DNA of 64,000 nt, taken from the IMG/VR virus record IMGVR_UViG_3300022592_000003, positions 1 to 64,000 of that record; one strand, 5' to 3'. The DNA comes from a virus. Numbering within the stretch: the first letter of the stretch is position 1; every line of letters begins with the position of its first letter. The position numbers were made by a program, and so were the translations under genes. Shown piece by piece: positions 39,536-47,434 of this stretch. The notes beneath the pieces were generated by a model, which worked only from the letters and a program-made list of their open reading frames with translations, searched no databases and was not told the origin of the DNA.

Positions 39536-41727
39536 TAGTTACCGAATCTCCTTCTTACGGCGGCAATGACGGTTGTCAATACCAATATTTTTTTAGCTTT
39601 TTTACGTGTAATAGGTGACATATCGTTACCGATGTTAGCCATGGCTACGAATGCGTGATTGAGAGCTTGTACACCTGGTACTGCCGCTAAAGCTCCGGTT
39701 ACAGGAGTTTCGATTACGGGGACGGCAACGTCAGGTGCATTGAATGTTGTGCCGCCTGGTTGTCCGATAAATGTATCGCTCAAGGTTATCGCATCTGGAG
39801 GGATAGGGAGGCCTGAACCAGGTGGAGGTGGTGGAGGGGTTAGCTTTCCATCTTCTCCAACTACTTGTGGTTGTGTTTTAGTACCAAAGAATTCAATACC
39901 ACCGTTTTCAACGCCAGCTTTATCTTCTTGAACGTGTGGCACTAAATTTGACTCATCAGGTAGTTTGGGTATAGAATCAGGTAAGGAATCAGGATTATTA
40001 GGAATTAGGCCGGGGGTAGCAGATGAGTCTGTGGTGGGATCTGTGGAAGGTGCGGGAGCTGGCTGAGGATCTGCAGCAACGGGTGGGTTATCTGCGGCAG
40101 GCTGCGGTGCAGGAGCTGGGTCAGGTGCCGGATTGGGTGTTCCCTCTGGAGCGGGAGCTGGAGCGGGCTCTGGAGCAGGTGCCGGAGCATCGGTTCCAGC
40201 TGGATCCGCAGTCGCTGGAGCGTCTGCAGCCGCACTTGGATCAGCTGCAGCAGGATCCGGTGCATCAGCAGGTGCTGGCACGTCTGGCTGTGTCTGAGGC
40301 GCAGGATCGGGTGCAGCAACTGGAGCAGGAGCTGGTGCAGGCAAAGGATCTGGTTGTTGAGCGGAAACAGGTTGCGAATCAGATGGAAGAGGAGAAGTAG
40401 ATGGTTGAACAGGTTCTGAAGGGGATTGCGCTGTTTGCGTGTCTTCTTGAGATGGCGATGGTTGTTGTGGTTCTACTGCTGGGTCTGGTGAAGGCGCTGG
40501 TGTAGGCGATGGATCCGATGAATTGGTTGGTGTTTGGTCCTGTGCTGTTGTTGTCGTTCCTGTTTCTGGTGTGGTCACTGAAAAAGTATCCTGAGGAGCA
40601 GAAACCGAAGACGTCTCTTGAACCGTGGATGTTGGAGTCTCGGATGGCAATGGAGCGGGACTTGGCACGACTACGGGAGCAGGCTCAGGAAGAAAAATAG
40701 TCACTGGGTTTGAGTACGATGAGTACATCTGTGCCGTATCTTGGTCTGACCTAATAGTGAATGTATAAGACTTATTCCATCCAGCGGTAGAGGCCACTAC
40801 GGAAGCGTCTATTGTTAGGCTGGTGGTTGTAGATGCCACGCCCCAACCTCCAACACCGTCAGTCCACATAACGGCATATCGCTCAGGCAACAAGCCTTCT
40901 GAAGGCGCATCCCACGAAAGAGTTACTGTTGCCCCATCAACTGTACCTAATAAATTAGCAGGTGGGTTTATGACCTTAGATGGGATTGCTGCTAGTGCAT
41001 CTTTAACAGATTGCAAAGCTGCAGCTGCTTGGTCTATAGCTGGCAATAAAGCTGGGTCTTTAGTGTAAGTTGTTGTAGATCCCTGACCAAACCATGAGGC
41101 CGGCATTACCTGCGAGTTGCCTGAAGGTGGGACTACATATAGGGTGGAGCATGCGCCACCACCATTTTCATAGTACCAGGCATCCATATTGTATGCGGTA
41201 CCGGCTGTAAGCTGAATAGGTTGGCTCCAAGAGCCGCCGCAACCCTTATCTCTCCAGTCATTGTTAATTAGCTGACCGTTTAAGGTCATATACCAACCAT
41301 CATCAGCAATGTTCATAAACTTGTATGCGCCAGTATCTGGGACGGTAATAGTTCCATAATAGTGGATAACTACATGGTCGTTATTACATCCCGCAACTGA
41401 TCCAGCACCCCAGTTAACGGCTATCTGTGTAAAGACGGTTGAACGACAAAATGTGTTTGCATTTGGTGTCCTAGTAGCAGAGCTGTTGTAGACGTCTACT
41501 TTAATTCCGGATCCGGTAGGGGTAACGACAGGTATGCTACTGTTGTCATAGGCTGCCTGTGCAGCGTCTAATGCGGTTTGGGTAGCGGTAACGGCACTAT
41601 TAGCATTATCTACTAAAGTGTTGTACTCAGTTAAAGAGTAGGTTCCTGCTGCAGAGGCTGGTGATTCAAATAGTGTGGTATAAAAAGCTGCGAATAGTAG
41701 TACAAATATTGCTGCAAATAAGCGCAA
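39535..41727 (-). CDS. Secreted PA14-FN3 protein with Pro/Ala-rich stalk, 730 aa
   Basis: N-terminal signal peptide (LFAAIFVLLFAAFYTTLF, cleavage after SPASAA). Residues about 30-60 coiled coil; about 73-215 a PA14-type domain ('HYYGTITVPDTGAYKFMNIA', DDGWYMTLNGQLI); about 225-250 helix; about 254-345 fibronectin III (ATVTLSWDAPSEGLLPERYA); about 350-600 disordered Pro/Ala/Ser-rich stalk; basic C-terminus (RKKAKKILVL...RRRFGN). TTG start; an ATA nine nt upstream is better spaced from GGAG. First gene of the lysis operon. Probably exported and cell-wall or glycan bound; function unknown. Confidence 0.85.
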   Translation of the reverse strand: MRLFAAIFVLLFAAFYTTLFESPASAAGTYSLTEYNTLVDNANSAVTATQTALDAAQAAYDNSSIPVVTPTGSGIKVDVYNSSATRTPNANTFCRSTVFTQIAVNWGAGSVAGCNNDHVVIHYYGTITVPDTGAYKFMNIADDGWYMTLNGQLINNDWRDKGCGGSWSQPIQLTAGTAYNMDAWYYENGGGACSTLYVVPPSGNSQVMPASWFGQGSTTTYTKDPALLPAIDQAAAALQSVKDALAAIPSKVINPPANLLGTVDGATVTLSWDAPSEGLLPERYAVMWTDGVGGWGVASTTTSLTIDASVVASTAGWNKSYTFTIRSDQDTAQMYSSYSNPVTIFLPEPAPVVVPSPAPLPSETPTSTVQETSSVSAPQDTFSVTTPETGTTTTAQDQTPTNSSDPSPTPAPSPDPAVEPQQPSPSQEDTQTAQSPSEPVQPSTSPLPSDSQPVSAQQPDPLPAPAPAPVAAPDPAPQTQPDVPAPADAPDPAAADPSAAADAPATADPAGTDAPAPAPEPAPAPAPEGTPNPAPDPAPAPQPAADNPPVAADPQPAPAPSTDPTTDSSATPGLIPNNPDSLPDSIPKLPDESNLVPHVQEDKAGVENGGIEFFGTKTQPQVVGEDGKLTPPPPPPGSGLPIPPDAITLSDTFIGQPGGTTFNAPDVAVPVIETPVTGALAAVPGVQALNHAFVAMANIGNDMSPITRKKAKKILVLTTVIAAVRRRFGN

Positions 41728-41834
41728 TTGTTTTATAACTATCTCCTTCTATGGTCATAGATAGTTTAACATTACAAGGTGTATTTTTGTCGGCATACTA
41801 CGTTCATTGTAACTACGAACCGTGTGGAGCTTTT

Positions 41835-42152
41835 ATGAGCGTAGGTAATGCTGCAAACTGGACTCAGATTATTTGGGGGATTGCAACTCTATTTATTTTT
41901 ATAGTTACAACAGTGTGGGCATTTAGTAAGGTGTACTTCAAGCTCATGGGTGAGCTTAAAGAAATTAAGAATTACACATATAAGCGTAATAGCGGTGGGT
42001 CATTGATGGATAGCCTTCATCGAATTGAGGCTCGGAATGAGCGCCTAGATACGGCTATGGAAGAGAACACCCGTCTTACCCTAGAGACAGTCAAGTCCTT
42101 GTCTAAGCTAGAGGGACGCTTTAACAACCACCTCGAAGAGGGCAAGAATTAG
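41835..42152 (+). CDS. Membrane-anchored coiled-coil protein, 105 aa
   Basis: ATG 41835 chosen (GGAG 5 nt upstream); an in-frame ATG at 41751 would add 28 residues and run into the divergent promoter region. One transmembrane helix (IIWGIATLFIFIVTTVWAF) then a long coiled coil (HRIEARNERLDTAMEENTRL). The layout resembles DUF2746/XhlA-like phage membrane proteins found near lysis genes. Divergent from the lysis operon. Confidence 0.7.
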   Translation: MSVGNAANWTQIIWGIATLFIFIVTTVWAFSKVYFKLMGELKEIKNYTYKRNSGGSLMDSLHRIEARNERLDTAMEENTRLTLETVKSLSKLEGRFNNHLEEGKN

Positions 42153-42180
42153 ACAACTTCTGAGTTATCCTATAGAATAG
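42149..42180 (+). promoter_or_regulatory. Promoter, extended motif copy 2
   Basis: TTAGAC (42149-42154), 18-nt spacer, TAGAAT (42173-42178) inside the conserved block TTATCCTATAGAATA (42165-42179). The gene starts 42 nt downstream. Same motif as at 26568 and 47447. Confidence 0.65.
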
Positions 42181-42221
42181 ATATAGGCCCCCAAACGGGT
42201 TGGTATCTAACAAGGAGAATC

Positions 42222-42491
42222 ATGAAGTTCAATCAAGCAATTATCACATCGTATGCCCGTAACTTGCTCGGTCAGGTTATCGCAGCTGCGACAATTGTTT
42301 CAAGCACCAGCGGAATCTCAAACCCACTCAACTTCCATGCCCATCAATGGGGTTTGGTAGCTAACTCACTTTGGGCCTCTTTAGTCCCTGTAATCTTGCG
42401 TTTCGTCAATAAAAACGATCCAGCCTTTGGCGTGATCGCTAAGGACGTTACCGACCAGGCTACAGCCAAGATCAACGCAGCAACTAAGTAG
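42222..42491 (+). CDS. Small membrane-associated protein, 89 aa
   Basis: AAGGAGAATC precedes the ATG. N-terminal amphipathic helix and a moderately hydrophobic stretch (NLLGQVIAAATIVSSTSGI), then 'HQWGLVANSLWASLVPVILR' and an Ala/Lys tail. It has the look of holin-like or membrane-peripheral phage proteins. Flanked by its own promoter and a strong terminator, so it is expressed as a single-gene unit, which points to a dose-sensitive role. Confidence 0.7.
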   Translation: MKFNQAIITSYARNLLGQVIAAATIVSSTSGISNPLNFHAHQWGLVANSLWASLVPVILRFVNKNDPAFGVIAKDVTDQATAKINAATK

Positions 42492-42503
42492 CTGCTAGCA
42501 ATC

Positions 42504-42531
42504 AGCCGGAGGTACACCCTCCGGCTTTTTG
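42504..42531 (+). terminator. Rho-independent terminator
   Basis: AGCCGGAGG-TACAC-CCTCCGGCT followed by TTTTGCATTT: 9-bp perfect stem plus T-tract. Isolates the single-gene unit at 42222. Confidence 0.9.
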
Positions 42532-42553
42532 CATTTAGGAGTACCATAGACCC

Positions 42554-42961
42554 ATGAAGGATACTCAAATGAAGACCTGTAAATCATGCATGGTTACGCT
42601 GCCAGAGACTAAGTTTAAACTTAGGTCCTCAACAGGGCGACAATCTGGACAAAGACATTCTATGTGTAACAGGTGCCTATACGTTCGGTACACCCGGCCA
42701 GAGGCAGAACGAAAAGTAAAAGAAGTGCATGAATACCAGTTGGAAAAAGGATGTGTTGATTGCGGATATAACAAGCATCCAGCGGCACTAGAGTTTGATC
42801 ATCTTTCAGGAACTAAAAAACTATTCAATATAGGTGAAAAAATGGGGTCTTACAGCCGTACAATACTATGGGAAGAAATAGCAAAGTGTGAAGTAGTGTG
42901 TGCTAATTGTCACGCTATTCGTACAGCTACTCGTAGAACAAAGGTGGAGATAAATGCCTAA
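42554..42961 (+). CDS. HNH endonuclease, 135 aa
   Basis: CKSC and CNRC zinc pairs near the N-terminus and the HNH core CVDCGYNKHPAALEFDHLS plus EEIAKCEVVCANCHAIRTA. The last 15 residues of the core are almost identical to those of the HNH protein at 32469, also at DNA level (GTGTGAAGTAGT...GTGCTAATTG). Inserted between a terminator and an unknown gene; likely a mobile homing endonuclease. Confidence 0.88.
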   Translation: MKDTQMKTCKSCMVTLPETKFKLRSSTGRQSGQRHSMCNRCLYVRYTRPEAERKVKEVHEYQLEKGCVDCGYNKHPAALEFDHLSGTKKLFNIGEKMGSYSRTILWEEIAKCEVVCANCHAIRTATRRTKVEINA

Positions 42962-43112
42962 CTCGCATAACAACTGGCAGTATTTAGGTGCCAGCGGGTA
43001 TGTAGGTGCATACACTACCACCGGTGGTGGTGGAACCCCAGCAGTACCACGAAGTGGAATGGATTTCCTTCGCATGGGTGTGGGACGTGCACCTCAAGCG
43101 GAGTATCCCTGA
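42954..43112 (+). CDS. Gly-rich small protein, 52 aa
   Basis: ATG at 42954 overlaps the HNH stop; contains NNWQYLGASGYVGAYTTTGG and ends in a Pro. The 3' end overlaps the next frame by 26 nt. Possibly disordered. Assigned because of coupling and normal composition; unknown function. Confidence 0.5.
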   Translation: MPNSHNNWQYLGASGYVGAYTTTGGGGTPAVPRSGMDFLRMGVGRAPQAEYP

Positions 43113-43500
43113 CGGCTACTTAGGAACAATTCGTTCACGTCGTGACGATAAGGGCAAGCCCTACGCTATCTCAGACACAGTTCTTGATTCGCTAAAGAAT
43201 CGCCAGAACCAACGTGCCTACCAGCGTGGTGTTCACAAAGGTGAGCGTATTGATCCAGCTTCGTACATGTGGCCAGAGAATTTAGAACCAGATCGTCGCT
43301 TGAAGCCAAGTCTCTACAAAGAAGTAGAAGTAGACGGCTCTCTTGTTATGATGGGAAAAAGAAATACCCCTAAGATGGCATTGGCACCAGCACCACACCT
43401 CGTTAACGACGGTAAAGCTGATGTCTCTGCTAATGTACCGGCAGAGTTTAATCCACGTACCGGAGCACTCTTTGCCCATTTGAAACCAAGGTGGCAGTAA
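43087..43500 (+). CDS. Hypothetical protein, 137 aa
   Basis: GTG 43087 chosen; the frame is open to an ATG at 43006, but that would overlap most of the previous gene. Contains 'HLKRSIPDGYLGTIRSRRDD', ENLEPDRRLKP and EFNPRTGALFAHLKPRWQ. The Arg/Lys-Pro-rich texture resembles neighbours at 43.5-47.4 kb. Family unknown; TAATG coupling to the next gene. Confidence 0.6.
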   Translation: MHLKRSIPDGYLGTIRSRRDDKGKPYAISDTVLDSLKNRQNQRAYQRGVHKGERIDPASYMWPENLEPDRRLKPSLYKEVEVDGSLVMMGKRNTPKMALAPAPHLVNDGKADVSANVPAEFNPRTGALFAHLKPRWQ

Positions 43501-43721
43501 TGGCAAAATTTTATGACCAAGAGAATGATGAAGGCGGAAGCTACGAACCACAGCACACAGCTGCTGAAAAGGGCGGTCACGCTTTAAATCTTAATCACGG
43601 TCCTACATGCGATCGCTGCAACGATTCGGTTATTAACGATATTAAGGGTAAGTTAGGCCGTATTACTAACTTTAAGCTAGGTCATCTTGAAAGCAAGATG
43701 GATAAAGGAAAGTGGCGCTAA
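43500..43721 (+). CDS. Small protein with CxxC, 73 aa
   Basis: ATG overlaps the upstream stop (TAATG) and the stop overlaps the next ATG. Acidic N-terminus, HGPTCDRCNDSVINDIKGKL (possible metal site) and a basic C-terminal helix. Function unknown. Confidence 0.65.
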   Translation: MAKFYDQENDEGGSYEPQHTAAEKGGHALNLNHGPTCDRCNDSVINDIKGKLGRITNFKLGHLESKMDKGKWR

Positions 43722-44419
43722 TGTCTCCAGTAGGTCCAGCATCACACAGAGGTTCATGGTCTGAAGTATCAGGTCGTTCACAGGGACGCAGTAATCCTGC
43801 GGTACCTGAGGCTATTGAAACACCTGCAAGCCGAGCTACCCCACGCCCTTTAGATAAAGAAGGCGTCCCATTCCTTACTACCGGGGATGTCGCAAGTGAC
43901 TTGGGAATCACTCATGGCGCTAATGCTAAGCATGCCGCCTATGGCGAAGTCCCTCACTATATTGATACAAAGAGCGGTGATCTAAAAGATACTAGCAACA
44001 ACCGTGTTTGGTTCTCTATGAAGGATATCGTAAATCATTTTGCTATTAAGTCTGGTGCCCATTTACCACCAGAGAAAAAGAGCCCATCTCAACTTGCCCA
44101 CACCTCACGCTACAACCATTGGAAGACGCAGTATGAGGGAGCTCTAAACCATGTGTCTGAAATGAAGAAGTCCGGCATGAATCCAGGCGATCTTTTTAAT
44201 CAGCCACACCCAAACAACAAAGATATTCATCGTAGACTTGTCTATGGAACACGTACTCAAAGTGAAGATGATCCAGGCATGGGTGATCTTTATGGTCGTG
44301 TTACTGGCTTAGGATCAAAGATCTCTAATCCAGTACAGTTCGGTCACATGAAGCCAGTATCAGGTGACTCTTCAGAAAAGATTGATTACTCGGATCCCAA
44401 TAGACCACGGAGACGCTAA
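43721..44419 (+). CDS. Hypothetical protein, 232 aa
   Basis: ATG 43721 chosen in TAATG context. Long Ser/Pro/Arg-rich N-terminal region (GRSQGRSNPAVPEAIETPAS), a middle segment reminiscent of a helix-turn-helix (TTGDVASDLGITHGANAKHA) and a hydrophilic C-terminal half with many His and Pro. A winged-helix fold is possible for about 45-90. No family assigned. Confidence 0.65.
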   Translation: MSPVGPASHRGSWSEVSGRSQGRSNPAVPEAIETPASRATPRPLDKEGVPFLTTGDVASDLGITHGANAKHAAYGEVPHYIDTKSGDLKDTSNNRVWFSMKDIVNHFAIKSGAHLPPEKKSPSQLAHTSRYNHWKTQYEGALNHVSEMKKSGMNPGDLFNQPHPNNKDIHRRLVYGTRTQSEDDPGMGDLYGRVTGLGSKISNPVQFGHMKPVSGDSSEKIDYSDPNRPRRR

Positions 44420-44778
44420 TGATGAACCAAGATGGTGTCTATGACCATAGTAAGGGTCGTGGTGTTGTAGGAGAAGATCCAGAGCCATCACTACTCCGCT
44501 ATGATTACATGGGCCCTTTTGAGAATGTTCAAGAGGCTTTCATGGCACGTGCTCTTAAAGCTGTAACTATGCCGGCCCAATTAATTCCGGATATCGTTAG
44601 GCCACCACTTCCACAGATCCAGATGTTCCCACCACGTTTTGGTTACCGTACTCGTGAGATTGGTATCATGGACGTTATGGACGTGAATAATGAATTCCAG
44701 CCAACTCGTGTAGACTTTACTCGTGAGCCTGGCGGCATGCAGGGCACAGCCCGTAACGTTTCTGAAAGCGTATGGTAA
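44419..44778 (+). CDS. Hypothetical protein, 119 aa
   Basis: TAATGATG coupling. Contains 'LLRYDYMGPFENVQEAFMAR' helix, a Pro-rich stretch (IVRPPLPQIQMFPPRFGYRT) and EPGGMQGTARNVSESVW. A compact, well-conserved-looking protein among disordered ones. Unknown function. Confidence 0.65.
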   Translation: MMNQDGVYDHSKGRGVVGEDPEPSLLRYDYMGPFENVQEAFMARALKAVTMPAQLIPDIVRPPLPQIQMFPPRFGYRTREIGIMDVMDVNNEFQPTRVDFTREPGGMQGTARNVSESVW

Positions 44779-44939
44779 TGGAAGATATTAACATTGAGAC
44801 TGTCTATGAAGGTAGTGTCATGTGCCCCAAGTGTGGGCATCTAATGACTCCGCTGGAGAAGATGTATGCCGGTGGCAATGTCTGCCCAGACTGCAGAAAT
44901 GCACGCTATGAAAAGCACGCTAAAGGATTTATGTCATGA
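44778..44939 (+). CDS. Zinc-ribbon mini-protein, 53 aa
   Basis: Two CxxC knuckles: CPKCGHLMTPLEKMYAGG and NVCPDCRNARYEKH, a clear zinc ribbon. TAATG start and ATGA end. The size suits a DNA- or RNA-binding adaptor or a transcription factor-like protein. Confidence 0.75.
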   Translation: MEDINIETVYEGSVMCPKCGHLMTPLEKMYAGGNVCPDCRNARYEKHAKGFMS

Positions 44940-45133
44940 AAGGCCGTCAGTTCACTTCAGTAGATAGCTGGGATAGGGCCTCCACAGGAGGTTGGACTGG
45001 GGGAGTATCCTCTAGCCTAAACCCTGGAAGTGAATCGGCATCTACAAAAAGGCGTCAAAAGACTAGCCATGCTAGAGGTAAAAAAGTAAGCCGTCCAAGG
45101 GTTCGGAAGCACCATAACCCTGACAAAAAGTAG
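44936..45133 (+). CDS. Basic disordered protein, 65 aa
   Basis: Ser/Gly-rich start (DSWDRASTGGWTGGVSSSLN) and Arg/Lys/His-rich end (KVSRPRVRKHHNPDKK). ATGA overlap with the zinc-ribbon gene. Nucleic-acid binding by charge is possible. No family. Confidence 0.65.
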   Translation: MKGRQFTSVDSWDRASTGGWTGGVSSSLNPGSESASTKRRQKTSHARGKKVSRPRVRKHHNPDKK

Positions 45134-45154
45134 AATTAGGGAGATAATCCAACT

Positions 45155-45316
45155 ATGGCTAAAAAGATTCTTACACCAGAGGGTTCACCAATGGACTATA
45201 AGGTACAGAAGCTAAAGGCTAAGACTTCAGAAGATAAGATCCGAGAAGAACTTAAAGCCAAAGCCGCAACAACAGACAAGAAGTCGCCAGCTAAAAAGAA
45301 AGCAGGAAAGAAATAA
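45155..45316 (+). CDS. Lys/Ala-rich protein, 53 aa
   Basis: Preceded by AGGGAGATAATCC. N-terminus MAKKILTPEGSPMDYKVQKL, then a charged helix and tail SPAKKKAGKK, very like the tail of the gene at 2904. The stop overlaps the next ATG. Probably a nucleic-acid-binding or virion-internal protein. Confidence 0.65.
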   Translation: MAKKILTPEGSPMDYKVQKLKAKTSEDKIREELKAKAATTDKKSPAKKKAGKK

Positions 45317-45522
45317 TGGGTATTCGTAGCTTTATACGAGATCGTAAACCTGTAAACGCTTTTCGTGGATCAGAAAACGGAAACGCAGGAAGAGAATCTG
45401 CCTCAAGCTATGTTAATAGAACAAGCAATGATTCTACTTCTGATTGGTCCGGCAGTGTTTGGGATGAGGGCGGTTCTTGGCACCCTAAAAAAAGCGGCTT
45501 ACTAGGAAACGCAGAGGACTAA
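45316..45522 (+). CDS. Repeat-family protein, paralogue 1, 68 aa
   Basis: Begins MGIRSFIRDRKPVNAFRGSE then NAGRESASS. The same opening (R.F.R.RK.V.A.R....AGRE.A) is seen in the next two genes, so the three arose by tandem duplication. The rest is Ser/Asp/Trp-rich. Function unknown. Confidence 0.65.
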   Translation: MGIRSFIRDRKPVNAFRGSENGNAGRESASSYVNRTSNDSTSDWSGSVWDEGGSWHPKKSGLLGNAED

Positions 45523-45524
45523 AC

Positions 45525-45935
45525 ATGGGACTTCGTAATTTTGTACGCAACCGTAAGCAGGTAACTGCATCTCGTGCTACCGAAGATGGTGGCGCCGGTC
45601 GTGAGGCAGCACAACGTCATGCTGGTATGGTTCCACCACCACCTGGCATGGATAAGGTTTCTCAATGGCAGCAGTCTCAACGTATGCAGGGTTTGCTTGC
45701 TCAAAAAGATCGTCCTGTACACAATGACACTCGTCCTGATTGGGAACGTCAAGGCTTTAAGTCTGAAAACCATATGAATGAGAATAAAGAATTTACTGCT
45801 AAGGTTCAGGCAGATTACGCAGCTAGAGAACACGCTAAGTCATGGCCTGCAAGGGAAAAAGAACTTCGTGAATCTAGCCCATCACCACAGGGTGGTCTTG
45901 TAAACCGTGCAATTCGGGAAGCAAAGGGCTACTAA
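45525..45935 (+). CDS. Repeat-family protein, paralogue 2, 136 aa
   Basis: Opens MGLRNFVRNRKQVTASRATE and GGAGREAAQR, homologous to paralogue 1, followed by a longer charged helical part (HNDTRPDWERQGFKSENHMN, then AREHAKSWPAREKELRE). Hydrophilic, probably helical. No family recognised. Confidence 0.68.
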   Translation: MGLRNFVRNRKQVTASRATEDGGAGREAAQRHAGMVPPPPGMDKVSQWQQSQRMQGLLAQKDRPVHNDTRPDWERQGFKSENHMNENKEFTAKVQADYAAREHAKSWPAREKELRESSPSPQGGLVNRAIREAKGY

Positions 45936-45937
45936 GT

Positions 45938-46081
45938 ATGAAGATGGTAGATAGCTACGTTCGTAAGCGTAAGCAAGTAAAGGCTGACCGAGCCACTGAA
46001 CAAGGTGTTGCTGGACATAAGGCTGCAATGGAAGCATTGCGACCTAACAAAATCGAAAAGGATGAAAACAATGGCCGTTAA
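45938..46081 (+). CDS. Repeat-family protein, paralogue 3, 47 aa
   Basis: MKMVDSYVRKRKQVKADRAT then EQGVAGHKAAMEAL, a third copy of the shared N-terminal motif but without a C-terminal extension. The next gene's ATG lies 10 nt inside its end, showing tight coupling. Function unknown. Confidence 0.62.
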   Translation: MKMVDSYVRKRKQVKADRATEQGVAGHKAAMEALRPNKIEKDENNGR

Positions 46082-46352
46082 TGAGACACGTTCACTTAAT
46101 GGTGGACTAACAGAAGGCGTAACAGACGGTAAGTACCGTAAGGTTCGCCCAAACACTGAAGTTGCCGCAGGCACAGGTGACGATCTCACCCTCGCTAATC
46201 GCCGTGGACTTCACCCATACTGGAACTATGACTTTATTGACCAGGCTGCACCCTCAATGGTAGAGCCAGGATCACTATCTGCTGCTTCAAAGCCACGCTC
46301 TCCAATGCCAGTAGCGCATATCTACAACGATCAAATGGGCGCTAACTACTAA
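46071..46352 (+). CDS. Hypothetical protein, 93 aa
   Basis: ATG 46071 chosen: AAGGAT lies a few bases upstream and it gives MAVNETRSLNGGLTEGVTDG. The central 'NRRGLHPYWNYDFIDQAAPS' and C-terminal PMPVAHIYNDQMGANY are distinctive aromatic motifs in an otherwise disordered chain. No family assigned; an extended binding peptide (scaffold or virion linker) is possible. Confidence 0.65.
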   Translation: MAVNETRSLNGGLTEGVTDGKYRKVRPNTEVAAGTGDDLTLANRRGLHPYWNYDFIDQAAPSMVEPGSLSAASKPRSPMPVAHIYNDQMGANY

Positions 46353-46353
46353 T

Positions 46354-46689
46354 ATGGACAAAGAGGGATACGACAAGAGTCCTAATCATCCGGTTCGGTC
46401 TAAAGAGGCCGCACCGGATAATGTCGTATCTATGCCAAACATGCGTATGCGAAAGATGCGTGTTGGCTACCATAAGTTTATGGACAAGCATATAGGGGTA
46501 GAGCAGGTTATCCAACCTCCTGAGAATCTAGAGCCTAAAGAGCCTGAGACACGTTCAGAACACTTCGGCGTAGGGCAACAAGAAGGTACGCTTCATTCTC
46601 TCCATGAGCAGCGTATAAAACGTAATATGCGTGCCGGAGATGAATCGGTAGGTCGCATGATTAATATGGACGACCCAACAAAGGATTAA
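46354..46689 (+). CDS. Hypothetical protein, 111 aa
   Basis: Starts 1 nt after the upstream stop. Met/Arg-rich segment (NMRMRKMRVGYHKFMDKHIG) and charged remainder. Short linear motifs rather than a folded domain. Unknown function. Confidence 0.65.
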   Translation: MDKEGYDKSPNHPVRSKEAAPDNVVSMPNMRMRKMRVGYHKFMDKHIGVEQVIQPPENLEPKEPETRSEHFGVGQQEGTLHSLHEQRIKRNMRAGDESVGRMINMDDPTKD

Positions 46690-46690
46690 G

Positions 46691-47434
46691 ATGGCTAGCG
46701 TAGAAGATATCAATTATGGGAGTAGTTCTCCCGCAGGAAAGCAACAGGTACGTGAAACTACTGACGTTGTTGCCGGTGAAGTACGCCTGCCTGAGTCTGG
46801 CTTTGAACGCCAACGTACACATAAAGTAACTAATTTTGATAAACCAGCTAAGTGCAGCAAGAGCGGTTGTCGTTTAGACGCCTCAAGGCGTGCAGAGATG
46901 ACTGGCGCTGGAACTAAGAACTTCTGCTCACAGCACTGGGCTAAGATTGCACCCAATACCGATAGTTATGATCCAGCATCCGTAATGCTCGTTCGCCCAG
47001 AATATGGCGAAGAGATTCGTGGAGAAGACAGGGTTCAACGACAGGTTAGCCGTGCTGAAGCAACTGCTGAAATCTTTAAGCATACCGGCATTCATCTACC
47101 TGTTCGTGGTCCAGGTAATCCACGTCAAGCTGTAGACCCTAATTCTCCAGCACCAGATCATGTAACTCCCGTCATAGATAATGCCGTAGTTCGTGGTGGT
47201 CGTAACCTACCTGCTCTTAGCGAGGTTGATGCAAAGGCTCTTATGCATAAGCGTAAGGTTGGCGGAGCAACTAAGAGTCAGGATGAAAAACTTGCTGACA
47301 TCAAAGAAGAACTTCGCACTAACCCAAGTACAGCAACACCCAATGATTTTGATGAATATGAAGACTTAATGAGTAGTTCTACCCCATCTAGGCGTGAATC
47401 AGGTCTTCGTAGCGGAGAACATCCACAGGATTAG
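46691..47434 (+). CDS. Cys/His zinc-finger-like protein, 247 aa
   Basis: Residues about 55-84 contain CSKSGCRLDASRRAEMTGAG and 'KNFCSQHW' (CX4C...CXXH), a likely treble-clef-type zinc site. The remainder is charged and mostly disordered with a helical segment around 'AEATAEIFKHTGIHLP'. Last gene of the 43-47.4 kb run; a promoter follows. Confidence 0.68.
   Translation: MASVEDINYGSSSPAGKQQVRETTDVVAGEVRLPESGFERQRTHKVTNFDKPAKCSKSGCRLDASRRAEMTGAGTKNFCSQHWAKIAPNTDSYDPASVMLVRPEYGEEIRGEDRVQRQVSRAEATAEIFKHTGIHLPVRGPGNPRQAVDPNSPAPDHVTPVIDNAVVRGGRNLPALSEVDAKALMHKRKVGGATKSQDEKLADIKEELRTNPSTATPNDFDEYEDLMSSSTPSRRESGLRSGEHPQD

Noticed and set aside
40005-40400. Open frames on both strands in the Pro/Ala-rich region
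   Set aside because: Caused by the repetitive PAP-coding DNA; no ribosome-binding sites.
43006-43086. ATG 43006 as the start of the gene ending at 43500
   Set aside because: Would overlap most of the coupled 52-aa gene; GTG 43087 fits better, though not proven.
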